NCBI RefSeq assembly: GCF_018614615.1
Contig: NZ_JAGGOK010000003.1
Span: 62,001-126,000, forward strand
From: Streptomyces sp. ISL-100
GTDB lineage: Bacteria; Actinomycetota; Actinomycetes; Streptomycetales; Streptomycetaceae
Direction of reading: 5' to 3'
DNA length: 64,000 nt
How positions within the stretch are numbered: the stretch's first letter is position 1; every line of letters starts with the position of its first letter. The notes beneath the pieces were generated by a model. It did not search any database. It had not been told where the DNA came from and worked only from the letters and a program-made list of their open reading frames with translations. A program made the translations under genes and the position numbers. Positions 16,054-23,430 of the stretch are shown here, piece by piece.

Positions 16054-16635
16054 TCAGGCGGCGACGACGCGGAGAGGGGGCGTGCCCTGCCCGGCCTGAG
16101 ACTTTCGGTAGCGACGGGCGAGTTTCAGCAGATACTCGTGCGTCACGCCAAGCCCGCGAGCGACGATGGCAGCGTCCAGTGAGGGATCAGTGGCGAAGCG
16201 CGCAATCACGGCATCCCGGGCGGGCTTGGTCAAGGCCGCGGTGCACCCTCTAAGCGCGCCTTCTACGGCTTTCTTGCTGTCCCGGTCTTTCCACGCACGC
16301 CGCAGCTCTGAACGCTCAGAAGCCAGGAGACCGCCCCGGATTCCGTACTCGTCGTCATCCTTGAGGGATTCCACCAGGCACCGGGCAGCGACGGCCAACG
16401 GGCATGACGCGCAGAGGTTGCGAGGACGGTTGAGGAAGATTCCCAACTTGGCTTTCACCGAGTCAGGGTCTTCCCGGGGACCGTCTGCGAGAGGGACGAA
16501 CATGTTGATGTCCTGGTTCGCGCACCGGGCAAATTCGGCCCAGTGCTTACCCGGAGCCTTCTTCGACTCCTCTATGAGGGGCAGCCAGTTTCCCTGGTGC
16601 GCAGCCTCGATGAGGCTGGATATGTCAGTGCTCAT
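16054..16635 (-). CDS. WhiB-like [4Fe-4S] regulator with unusual Cys spacing
   Basis: A 193-residue WhiB-like protein. Cys38, Cys75, Cys78 and Cys86 would hold the iron-sulfur cluster, and a G-I-R-G-G-L turn near residues 98-103 followed by S-E-R matches the WhiB signature. The spacing between the third and fourth Cys is seven residues, where canonical WhiB proteins have five. A C-terminal extension of about 70 residues contains an HTH-like stretch (about 150-180) with a basic tail, unlike the short basic tail of housekeeping WhiB proteins. WhiB-like genes are common on actinobacterial phages and elements; this one probably controls element genes. Confidence 0.75.
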   Translation of the reverse strand: MSTDISSLIEAAHQGNWLPLIEESKKAPGKHWAEFARCANQDINMFVPLADGPREDPDSVKAKLGIFLNRPRNLCASCPLAVAARCLVESLKDDDEYGIRGGLLASERSELRRAWKDRDSKKAVEGALRGCTAALTKPARDAVIARFATDPSLDAAIVARGLGVTHEYLLKLARRYRKSQAGQGTPPLRVVAA

Positions 16636-16692
16636 TTGTATCTCGCGATGTTCGCAGCGCCGCGGATTGTTGCAATCGGGCGCGAAAGGAGA

Positions 16693-17070
16693 TTAGGAAC
16701 GCTTACGAGAGCGCTTAGAAGGCTGAAGCACCATCAGTGCCGACTCGTCATCCCTCTGGGTCTTTGCAGCAGGGCTGACGAAGTGCATATCGGAAATCGC
16801 GTGGAGGTCGTCCTCCGCGAACTGAACGAACTTCCCGAACTTCCGGTGTGGGAGCGTCGATATGTGCTCGCGGAGCCACTTTTCCGGAATGTTCAGCCGC
16901 TCAGCGGCTTCGCTGTACCCGATGTGCAGACGCTTGTCGCGGGAGTCCGTAGCCTGACTGCCCAACAGGGCGTCCAAGCCGCCGGCCTGGGCCAGGAGGC
17001 CGACGACGGCCGCGAGTCCCTGCACGTCCACGGCCGGGCCCGCATGCACCGGTGCCACGGCCGCCGTCAC
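16693..17070 (-). CDS. Helix-turn-helix (HTH_17/excisionase-like) protein
   Basis: A 125-residue protein. Residues about 50-95 read as an HTH_17/excisionase domain: Y-S-E-A-A-E-R-L-N-I-P, then W-L-R-E-H-I and a basic and aromatic wing ending in F-A-E-D-D-L. The N-terminal 40 residues are Ala/Gly/Val-rich and variable, and the C-terminus is strongly basic (R-S-R-K-R). It could be the excisionase (recombination directionality factor) or a repressor of the element. The GTG start overlaps the upstream TGA (GTGA at 17067-17070). Confidence 0.65.
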   Translation of the reverse strand: MTAAVAPVHAGPAVDVQGLAAVVGLLAQAGGLDALLGSQATDSRDKRLHIGYSEAAERLNIPEKWLREHISTLPHRKFGKFVQFAEDDLHAISDMHFVSPAAKTQRDDESALMVLQPSKRSRKRS

Positions 17071-17381
17071 GCTTCCAGCCCGCGCAGTTCAGCGGTCCGC
17101 AGGTCGAAGGCATGCCCGCCGGAGGCCGCCCATCCGGCCTGGGGGAACGAGCGGATGATCCACCGGGCGATGGTGAGCGCCTTCGCCCGAGGGACACGAA
17201 GTGTCCGTCCACGGGCGTTCACGGCGGTCAGCCCGAGATGAGGCCACAGGGTCCGAGGCCCCTGAAGGCGCACCTGTACGACAGCGGCTTCCGGCAGCAT
17301 GGACGACAGTTGCGCTGCCAGCCGTTCGGCCGGGCCCGAAGGGATCTCCACCTTCGGGTTGCAGTCCGTAGTAGGGGACAT
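17067..17381 (-). CDS. Small hypothetical protein, first gene of the replication operon
   Basis: A 104-residue protein that I do not recognise. It is amphipathic with several Trp, and residues about 20-95 could be one small alpha/beta domain. The ATG at 17381 is chosen because a strong AGGAG lies about 7 bases upstream; reading further upstream would run into the operator region. It opens the minus-strand operon that faces the XRE regulator gene. Confidence 0.6.
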   Translation of the reverse strand: MSPTTDCNPKVEIPSGPAERLAAQLSSMLPEAAVVQVRLQGPRTLWPHLGLTAVNARGRTLRVPRAKALTIARWIIRSFPQAGWAASGGHAFDLRTAELRGLEA

Positions 17382-17726
17382 GCGACACTCCTTTATGTGG
17401 TACGCCGCTCCGTCGTGCCGTGCGAAAGGACACGGAGTGGCCGTGCGAGTGACCAGCGCCCTTGTCGGGGGCCGCGGATCACGAGCTGTCTGGCGTCCGA
17501 GAGGTGCGAACTCTCGGGCGCCGATGGCGTTTTGAGGGGAAGGACCGCGCCCGGTTGATGCGCGGTATCCCCTCTCCACCAAGTCGGACCACGATGGGAA
17601 CCGCAGGTGGGCGAAGGCTGAGAGGGGTGCGAACCCCCTCGTTTTTCGCTAAGATGAAGCTATCTTGGTTCGCATAAAAAGTCAACAGCCCGAGGTTTCC
17701 TCGGTTCACCACAAAAACGAGGTCCG
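17382..17726. promoter_or_regulatory. Divergent control region with repeated TGCGAAC operators
   Basis: 345 bases separate the minus-strand replication operon and the plus-strand regulator. Three sites share TGCGAAC. 17497-17517 has 7-bp arms (CCGAGAG/CTCTCGG) around GTGCGAA. 17622-17640 has GAGGGG/CCCCTC arms around TGCGAAC. 17667-17674 is the inverted copy GGTTCGCA. A further repeat CCGAGG-TTT-CCTCGG lies at 17690-17704, just before the regulator start. The AT-richer stretch 17641-17680 is the likely promoter area. The sites fit autoregulation by the adjacent XRE protein. Confidence 0.6.
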
Positions 17727-18593
17727 ATGCCAGCTCGCCGTTTCGACAGAGAACGTGTGCGCGCGGTACGTCGAGCCGCGGACGTGTCGCAGGCCGACGT
17801 GGCGTCCGCTCTTGGTGCTGCGGATTCGACCGTGGCGGGGTGGGAGTCGGGAGCGACGACACCCGATCAGGAGAAGTTGCCTGCTCTGGCCAGGGTGCTG
17901 AACCGGGATCTGGACGACCTGTTCCCGCGCGACGGCTTGCCCGATCTGATTGACCTGCGATGCGACGCCGGCCTCTACCGGTACGAGACGCGGACGGTCA
18001 TCGGTACCAAGAGCGACGGGCCGGTGGCTGGAGCCGAAGGGGGTGTCCGCCGTCTCAAGGACCGGTACGTCCCTCTCCTGGCGGCTGCATACGGGGTGAC
18101 CGAGGACGAGCTGAAGCGCGCCCAGGACCGGTCTTTCGGAGAGGCTGACGAGGAGACTGCCGAGGCCGAGAAGGTGCCGGAGACGCTGGCGGAGAAGATC
18201 ACTCTCTTGCTGGAACGCTCCTACCCGGGCCGAACCGCTCCGGGTGATCAGGAGATCGCGGACTCGGTGAACGCCTACGCGGGCTCCCAGGTCACCTCAG
18301 CCGAGGACATCGAGGCCCTGCGGACGGGCGGAGACGACGCACCGGTGCCCGTGGTCCTCGAAGGTCTGGCCAAGTTCTTCGACGTCTCGAAGCTGTACTT
18401 CGAGCCGAACGAGTCCGTCGCCCGCCAGGTCTACGAAGGGCTCCGCCTCATGTCGGCGGCCAAGCAGGGCAAGGTGGGCCGAGTTCGAGCCCGCGGAATG
18501 AACGCCGAGGGCCTGCCGGCCGATGTCCTCTCGATCCTGAACGACCTCGCCAGCGAGCTGGACAAGAAGGCTGGTCCAAGCACCAACAACTAG
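17727..18593 (+). CDS. XRE-family regulator with EspR-like C-terminal half
   Basis: A 288-residue regulator. The N-terminal Cro/C1-type HTH covers residues about 5-60 (A-D-V-S-Q-A-D-V-A-S-A-L and then W-E-S-G). A charged linker leads to a second domain (about 150-285). That domain resembles mycobacterial EspR: a helix around L-L-E-R-S-Y-P-G, an S-A-E-D-I-E-A-L-R-T-G recognition-like helix, then L-A-K-F-F-D-V and Y-F. Two DNA-binding units in one chain would suit the paired operators just upstream. The ATG has a GAGG about 7 bases before it. It is probably the master repressor of the element. Confidence 0.8.
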   Translation: MPARRFDRERVRAVRRAADVSQADVASALGAADSTVAGWESGATTPDQEKLPALARVLNRDLDDLFPRDGLPDLIDLRCDAGLYRYETRTVIGTKSDGPVAGAEGGVRRLKDRYVPLLAAAYGVTEDELKRAQDRSFGEADEETAEAEKVPETLAEKITLLLERSYPGRTAPGDQEIADSVNAYAGSQVTSAEDIEALRTGGDDAPVPVVLEGLAKFFDVSKLYFEPNESVARQVYEGLRLMSAAKQGKVGRVRARGMNAEGLPADVLSILNDLASELDKKAGPSTNN

Positions 18594-18612
18594 TGCCGCA
18601 TCAGGCGACGTT

Positions 18613-18641
18613 CGCCCTGGACTCTGGTGATCGTCAGGGCG
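18613..18641. terminator. Terminator between convergent genes
   Basis: CGCCCTG (18613-18619) and CAGGGCG (18635-18641) form a 7-bp stem followed by TTT on the plus strand, 20 bases past the XRE stop. It also overlaps the last codons of the facing gene. Confidence 0.45.
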
Positions 18642-19188
18642 TTTGGGTGAGCGGGGTCAACTGCACGCCGAGCTGATGTTCTGGCTCGGCGTGCGGGACA
18701 CCGTCCGCGCCGAGGAACAGGTAGAAGTACTGCGTCGTCAACGGCCTCGATGGCGAGGTCTCGCCCGCAGTGGAGCCGCTCAGGGCCCCAGCAGAGTAGA
18801 AGTGCGGCAGCCACTTGGGGCCCACGATCGCCTCCACCCAGGCCCGCGCCTCCCCCGGGTCAACTGCCTGGCGAGTGCCGAGCTGCTTGTGCCGCGCGGC
18901 GACCGACAGTGTCAGCACAGCCCCTTCCCGGCCAGGACGGTCCAGGAGTACGGCCTGGTCGATGATGTCCCCGACGATAGTGAGGACAGCATGCCGGTCG
19001 GTCACCGAGCGCACCGGTCCGAAGCGGTGCGGCACCGTCCTTCCCTCCGCCCGCAACTGCTCCAGCACGTCTTCGGGCAGGACAGAGGCCAGGCCGCTAT
19101 CAGCCGGCTCCGTAGAGAACAGGTTCCGGCGAAAGCGCCGCAGCTCATCCCCCTGCTTACGCAATACAGTACGAATATCCACAGACAT
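18634..19188 (-). CDS. Hypothetical protein in the cargo region
   Basis: A 184-residue soluble protein that I do not recognise. The N-terminal 30 residues are basic and helical, residues about 50-110 are beta/helix mixed with R-H-A-V-L-T-I-V-G-D, and the C-terminal 40 residues carry aromatic Y-F-Y-L-F-L and an acidic end. The ATG at 19188 is chosen because the upstream extension has no RBS and a Cys/Thr-rich start unlike a real N-terminus. It stands alone between the XRE gene and the amidohydrolase. Confidence 0.5.
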   Translation of the reverse strand: MSVDIRTVLRKQGDELRRFRRNLFSTEPADSGLASVLPEDVLEQLRAEGRTVPHRFGPVRSVTDRHAVLTIVGDIIDQAVLLDRPGREGAVLTLSVAARHKQLGTRQAVDPGEARAWVEAIVGPKWLPHFYSAGALSGSTAGETSPSRPLTTQYFYLFLGADGVPHAEPEHQLGVQLTPLTQTP

Positions 19189-19249
19189 GCCGTCTACGGT
19201 ACAAGCCGCCCTAGTATGCATCGAATCACCAACTGTTCCTGAAGCGGCA

Positions 19250-19298
19250 CTGGTGCCCTGTTCCCCGGACCCGCGAGGGTCAGGAAACGGGGCACCAG
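19250..19298 (-). terminator. Terminator of the amidohydrolase operon
   Basis: Long imperfect hairpin: outer arms CTGGTGCCC (19250-19258) and GGGCACCAG (19290-19298) with an inner GACCC/GGGTC stem. It lies directly after the amidohydrolase stop (19309) on the minus strand. Confidence 0.6.
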
Positions 19299-19308
19299 GG
19301 TGAGGCTC

Positions 19309-20496
19309 TTACTGTCCCGTGCTGTTCGGTTCGTGGCGCAGACCGGAGGCGAACACGGTTTGGACTCCGCTCAGTGCGGAGAGATCCGCGAGCGGGTCAC
19401 CGTCCACCAGGAGGAGATCCGCTCGGTAGCCGGGAGCGACCTTCCCCGTGATCCCGCCCAGGCCCAGGGCAGCAGCCGCTTGCGACGTCGCCATGTCGAT
19501 GATCGAGGCGTTCGACAGACCCAGGTGCGAGTAGAACGACAGGGCCTGAGCAAGCCCGTCGAAGCCAGCACGCTGCACGCCTGCATCTGTCCCCGCGATC
19601 AGGCGGACTCCGGCGTCGGCCATCTGCCGCACCAGGTCGAACATCGCGTTGGCGCGCTCCTCGCCGAAGAAGCGCGGGAGCATCTGCCAGTGCGGGCTTA
19701 CGGCCGGGCAGACGGTGATGTCCTTCGCGATGATCTGCTGAACCACGTCGGGCCGGAAGTCCAGGCCATCGCTCGACATCCAAGTGCAGTGCTCGATGGT
19801 GTCGACGCCGGCCTCTACGGCTGAGGCGATGCCGTCGGCACCGTGCGCGTGGGCCGCGACAGGCACGCCCGCTTTGTGGGCTTCCTCCACAAGGGCGGCC
19901 AGTTCCTCCGCCGTGAACTGCGACTGGTGGCTCCTGGGGCCGTCCTTCGTGAGACCGCCGCCGGTGACCATCGCCTTGATGACGCCTGCCCCGGCCGCGA
20001 GGTTGCGCCGTACGAGCTCGCGGATCTCGGTCTCGCCGGAGACTTCGCCGCCGAGGAAGTGGCAGTGCCCGCCCACGGTGGTGGCCGGGGTGCCTGCGGA
20101 GACGATCCTCGGTCCTGGTGTACGCCGATCGCTGATTTCCGCAGCCAGACGAAGCGCCAGTCCGCCGCGGTCGCCGAGATCGCGGACGGTGGTAACGCCA
20201 CTGCGCAGGAGCTGTTCGCTGCGCCGCCGCATGTCCTCGAACAGGGCTTCATCCGTCGAGCCCTGGAGGGTGGACACCGGGTCAGGCCCGCCATCGAAGG
20301 CCAGGTGAACGTGAGCGTCGATGAGCCCCGGCAGCACGGTTCCGCCGAACTCGAATCGAGGCACGTCGGCCCCGGCCCGCTCTTCGATCTCCTTGCGCGG
20401 CCCGACGGCAGAGATCGAGTCGCCCTCGATGAGAACGGCACCGTCTTCCAGGTAGGTCCCCGAGTCGACGAGCACTCGTCCACCGGTAATCAGCAT
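19309..20496 (-). CDS. Metal-dependent amidohydrolase (imidazolonepropionase/prolidase-like)
   Basis: A 395-residue amidohydrolase-superfamily enzyme. The metal site is visible: H-V-H at residues 62-64 after G-L-I-D-A, a Lys region near 155-160 (V-I-K-A-M-V), His in A-H-A-H-G, E-H-C-T and G-T-D-A-G near the end. The C-terminal A-P-G-Y-x-A-D-L-L-L-V-D-G-D-P-L is the classical composite-domain motif. It should hydrolyse a cyclic amide, imide or dipeptide; the substrate is unknown. The ATG at 20496 has a strong AAGGAG before it; a coupled ATG at 20523 overlaps the upstream gene and would add nine residues. It is co-transcribed with the MAB_1171c-like and ImmA-like genes. Confidence 0.85.
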   Translation of the reverse strand: MLITGGRVLVDSGTYLEDGAVLIEGDSISAVGPRKEIEERAGADVPRFEFGGTVLPGLIDAHVHLAFDGGPDPVSTLQGSTDEALFEDMRRRSEQLLRSGVTTVRDLGDRGGLALRLAAEISDRRTPGPRIVSAGTPATTVGGHCHFLGGEVSGETEIRELVRRNLAAGAGVIKAMVTGGGLTKDGPRSHQSQFTAEELAALVEEAHKAGVPVAAHAHGADGIASAVEAGVDTIEHCTWMSSDGLDFRPDVVQQIIAKDITVCPAVSPHWQMLPRFFGEERANAMFDLVRQMADAGVRLIAGTDAGVQRAGFDGLAQALSFYSHLGLSNASIIDMATSQAAAALGLGGITGKVAPGYRADLLLVDGDPLADLSALSGVQTVFASGLRHEPNSTGQ

Positions 20497-20519
20497 CGTG
20501 ACTCCTTGATCTTGCGAGG

Positions 20520-21635
20520 TCATGCGGCTGCGCGCAGTTCGTCGGATACCGCAATCAGTTGTTTCACATCCGACTCGCGGTCGCTCCCCAGCGCCATCGC
20601 AAGCGGGACGGCGCGGCGGGGCGCGGGGACCCCCTTCTCGATCCGAGCGGAGGCCCGGCGGAGCCGGGCGGCGAGCTCGGCGGAGTCGATGTTGAGGACT
20701 GTGCTGTCGTCACCCTCGTCCAGCAGGTACGGGCTGATGTCCACCAGGCCGTCGCGGCACTCCACGATGCGGCGGTGGTAGCGCCGGTGCACGCCACGGG
20801 CCCGCCATCGGTCCAGTGCAGCAGAGGATGCCGGCCTCAGCACGTTGTCCGGATACGCCTCCGCCAACAACTCCCACAGAGGCGAGAGGCGACGGTGATC
20901 ACGCCGGTGTTGAAGCCAGAGTCGTAGGGAGGAGATTCGCGCTCGGGCTCCGGAGTAGGTGACACCCGCGGCGAACAGCAGGATTGATGCGACCAAGAGG
21001 AAGGCCACGGCCGCCATAAGGAGATGTGGCACGTCCACGTCTGCTGAGCGAACGGCGACGATGACGGCTCGAATCGCGCACGCTACGGCCATCGCTCCCA
21101 GACCGACGGCGGTCATCCAGAGCCCGGTGGAGTGTGGGCGTCGGGACATGCGGGCGTATCGGCGAGTCCACCGAAACGCCATGCCGAGGGCATACATGAG
21201 GTAGAGGCCAGCGCCGCCGTAGAAGAAGGCGATCTGGGGAATCGTCATGTCGGCTGTGCTGAAGCTGCCGGCGAAGACCTCGTGCGGCACCGACAGCGCA
21301 GCCACGGTGATCGCGACTGCGACGACCCCGACGAGCACGGCTTCCCTGCGTGCCCGCCGACGCCCCGCTTCTTCGTCAGCGGCGGAGTAGAGGTAGAAGC
21401 ACATGAGGAAGTAGACCGTCAGGAGCAACAGGACGTTCTGGATCAGCTTCGCCGTCCCGTGGCCGGCGACGGTGTCGACTCCGGACGCGCCGCCGGGCAT
21501 CGCTACGGGGTACGAGAGCGCAGCGCAGAGCAGGCAGAGGGTGACCGAGCGAAGAGATGCGTCATGCGGGCTTCGCTTCCACTGGTAGAGCTTCCAGACC
21601 AGTGCGGCCAGGAGCCCCAGGAGCAGGAGTTCCAC
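20520..21635 (-). CDS. MAB_1171c-like polytopic membrane protein
   Basis: A 371-residue protein with about seven TM helices in residues 1-225. They are followed by a cytoplasmic helical domain (about 235-371) with L-W-x-L-L-A-E-A-Y-P and a Y-H-R-R-I-V-E-C-R-D-G-L segment. This is the pattern of the actinobacterial proteins annotated as MAB_1171c family putative transporters, which often neighbour ImmA/IrrE-type peptidases and XRE regulators. No transport motif is visible, and it may be a sensor. The GTG start lies three bases after the ImmA-like stop, and its stop area overlaps the amidohydrolase start region. Confidence 0.7.
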   Translation of the reverse strand: MELLLLGLLAALVWKLYQWKRSPHDASLRSVTLCLLCAALSYPVAMPGGASGVDTVAGHGTAKLIQNVLLLLTVYFLMCFYLYSAADEEAGRRRARREAVLVGVVAVAITVAALSVPHEVFAGSFSTADMTIPQIAFFYGGAGLYLMYALGMAFRWTRRYARMSRRPHSTGLWMTAVGLGAMAVACAIRAVIVAVRSADVDVPHLLMAAVAFLLVASILLFAAGVTYSGARARISSLRLWLQHRRDHRRLSPLWELLAEAYPDNVLRPASSAALDRWRARGVHRRYHRRIVECRDGLVDISPYLLDEGDDSTVLNIDSAELAARLRRASARIEKGVPAPRRAVPLAMALGSDRESDVKQLIAVSDELRAAA

Positions 21636-21638
21636 GAG

Positions 21639-22322
21639 TTACAGCCATCCTCGCCGGTCGCCAAGAGCCGCCTCGACCCGGCGCAGGGCGGGATCATCAG
21701 CCGGAGGAGTGGAGTTTGCGAGCAGGGCCGCCCACTCCAGGATGATCGTCGCCACGAGTTCGACGGAGCACTCCTCGCCGTCGTCGTACGAGCAACGCTG
21801 GGCGACACGCTTGACCGCCTCGGTCCCGAAGACCGGCAGCAGGGTGGCCCACCCCTCCACGTCGACGGCCGCCGCGTCTTCATCAGGGGCGGTATCGGGC
21901 GTGTCTGTCTCCACCCCGCGGGCGGAGTCCTCGGCTGCCTTCTCGTTCTCCGCCACGAGGATGTGCCCGACCTCGTGCAGGATGATCCCGTCCTGGTGCA
22001 GGTCGGTCGTCTCCTGCTGGTACAAGATCACGTCGTAGGTGTCGTACTCCGCCCACATGCCCGAGGGGCCGGGCTTGGGCAGCGGAGCTGCGCGCAGAAA
22101 CAGAGGGCGCCCGCGCCGTCGGCTCAGCTTCTCGCAGAGGTCGTGAACGTCGAGCGGGGGAGTGACCCCGAGATCTTGCAGCTCACGCCGAATCAGCCGG
22201 TGCAGATCCTTCTCCACCGTTCGGGCCGCGGCTGTACGCCAGCGCCCAAGGCGTCGGCGGGCTCCTCCTTGAGCGGGAACCTTGGGCTCCGCCGCGTCTC
22301 GACCACTCTTATCCGACCACAC
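21639..22322 (-). CDS. ImmA/IrrE-type metallopeptidase
   Basis: A 227-residue protein with the zinc-peptidase motif H-E-V-G-H at residues about 116-120, preceded by a helical N-terminal region (L-x-x-L-G-V-x-P-P-L-D-V-H-D-L) typical of ImmA/IrrE/DUF955. In ICEBs1 and phage 105, ImmA cleaves the XRE-type repressor and starts excision. Here the partner could be the XRE/EspR-like regulator at 17727. The GTG at 22322 is chosen because GGAGGG lies 8 bases upstream; the open frame continues upstream but without typical coding sense. An acidic stretch (about 130-155) follows the motif. Confidence 0.8.
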   Translation of the reverse strand: MWSDKSGRDAAEPKVPAQGGARRRLGRWRTAAARTVEKDLHRLIRRELQDLGVTPPLDVHDLCEKLSRRRGRPLFLRAAPLPKPGPSGMWAEYDTYDVILYQQETTDLHQDGIILHEVGHILVAENEKAAEDSARGVETDTPDTAPDEDAAAVDVEGWATLLPVFGTEAVKRVAQRCSYDDGEECSVELVATIILEWAALLANSTPPADDPALRRVEAALGDRRGWL

Positions 22323-22889
22323 TGAGTAATCCCTCCAACCGGCTGTGATGGCTCCCCGAGCCGGGCGACACCGCGCCCATGACGATGACGTCCGGTTCCC
22401 GGCGCCGGAAACGACCGCAGTCGGCTGCACCCGCGCCCCACTAAACCCCCTCGCAGGGGGAGGGATGTTAGACATCCAGGGCTCGCCATCTGCTCGGATG
22501 TCACGTCCGCGAACGCACCCTGACACCCGAGCGGGGCTGCCCCGTGGAGCTCCCGGGAACCTCTTTGGACAGTACGTGACGCTTCAGACAAGACATGGCC
22601 TAAAAAGCATGATCGATTCGTGTAGGCGGCAGGTAACTTCGGCCAGTCAAAGCGTCCTAAATCAACCTTGTTGAAACGCGTACGGGGCTTTGAACTGCGG
22701 CTTTACGGTCTGGCGTGAACGGATCAATTTTCGCGAGTCGATGGGTGACTCCGTTATCAACCTGAGACTTTAGGTAGGGCCAGCACTCTCGCAAACGCCC
22801 GCGAAGTGGACAAAATGGCTGATCGGAAGGGGTGTGGTGGCGGTCACTCTGGGGCAGTTCGGGCAACTGCGGCGTTTACGCTTTCAGCC
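22323..22889. promoter_or_regulatory. Divergent intergenic region, AT-richer part at right
   Basis: 567 bases between the ImmA-like operon and the PPOX gene, with no convincing gene. The part 22590-22800 is clearly less GC-rich than the surroundings. Just before the PPOX start a TAnnnT hexamer (TACGCT, 22877-22882) sits 7 bases from the ATG, fitting a leaderless promoter. I see no other strong signal. Confidence 0.35.
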
Positions 22890-23327
22890 ATGTCGAACGC
22901 GATATCCGCCCAGTCGGACAGCTACCTGGAGTTCTGGAACGAGTACCACCTGTGCACATTGACCACGCTGCGGCCCAATGGGCGACCGCATGTTGTGCCG
23001 GTCGGTGTGACGGTGGATGCCACCGCTGGCGTGGCCCGAGTTATCACCCGCAAATCGAGTCGTAAAGTGGCCAACATTCTCGCGAGCGGGGGCGAAGCCC
23101 GCGTAGCCGTGTGCCAGGTCGACGGCGGCCGGTGGGCCACGCTCGAAGGGGTCGCGGAGGTGTGCACCGACGAGACTGTGGTCGAAGACGCGGTTGCCCG
23201 TTACGGAAAGCGATACGGCCGTACGCCGGCCCCGGACCCCGAGCGGGTGGTCATCCTGATCTCGGTCGAACGGGCACTGGGTCAGACCTTGGGCGCCCGA
23301 CCTCAGACAGGCCAAGCCGCTGCGTAG
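22890..23327 (+). CDS. PPOX-class FMN/F420-dependent oxidoreductase-like protein
   Basis: A 145-residue split-barrel flavin-fold protein. The N-terminal H-L-C-T-L-T-T-L-R-P-N-G-R-P-H-V-V-P-V is the signature of pyridoxamine-phosphate-oxidase-like proteins, and later W-A-T-L-E-G-V-A-E-V matches the second barrel half. The actinobacterial relatives (TIGR03618-type) use F420 or FMN, and the true substrate cannot be told. The ATG at 22890 is chosen by alignment with the family N-terminus. No Shine-Dalgarno is present, but a TACGCT hexamer 7 bases upstream suggests a leaderless transcript. Confidence 0.75.
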   Translation: MSNAISAQSDSYLEFWNEYHLCTLTTLRPNGRPHVVPVGVTVDATAGVARVITRKSSRKVANILASGGEARVAVCQVDGGRWATLEGVAEVCTDETVVEDAVARYGKRYGRTPAPDPERVVILISVERALGQTLGARPQTGQAAA

Positions 23328-23430
23328 CGTTAAGCGACCCACGACATAGGCATATGCAGACCCTGAGCGTTACTCAGCCCTGAGTTTTCCTCAGGGGTGG
23401 CCGCCCGAAGTGGCTCTACGTTTGCGGGTC

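Noticed and set aside
22323-22526. N-terminal extension of the ImmA-like protein to 22526
   Set aside because: The extension is Arg/Pro/Ser-rich without structure, and a strong GGAGGG stands 8 bases before the GTG at 22322.
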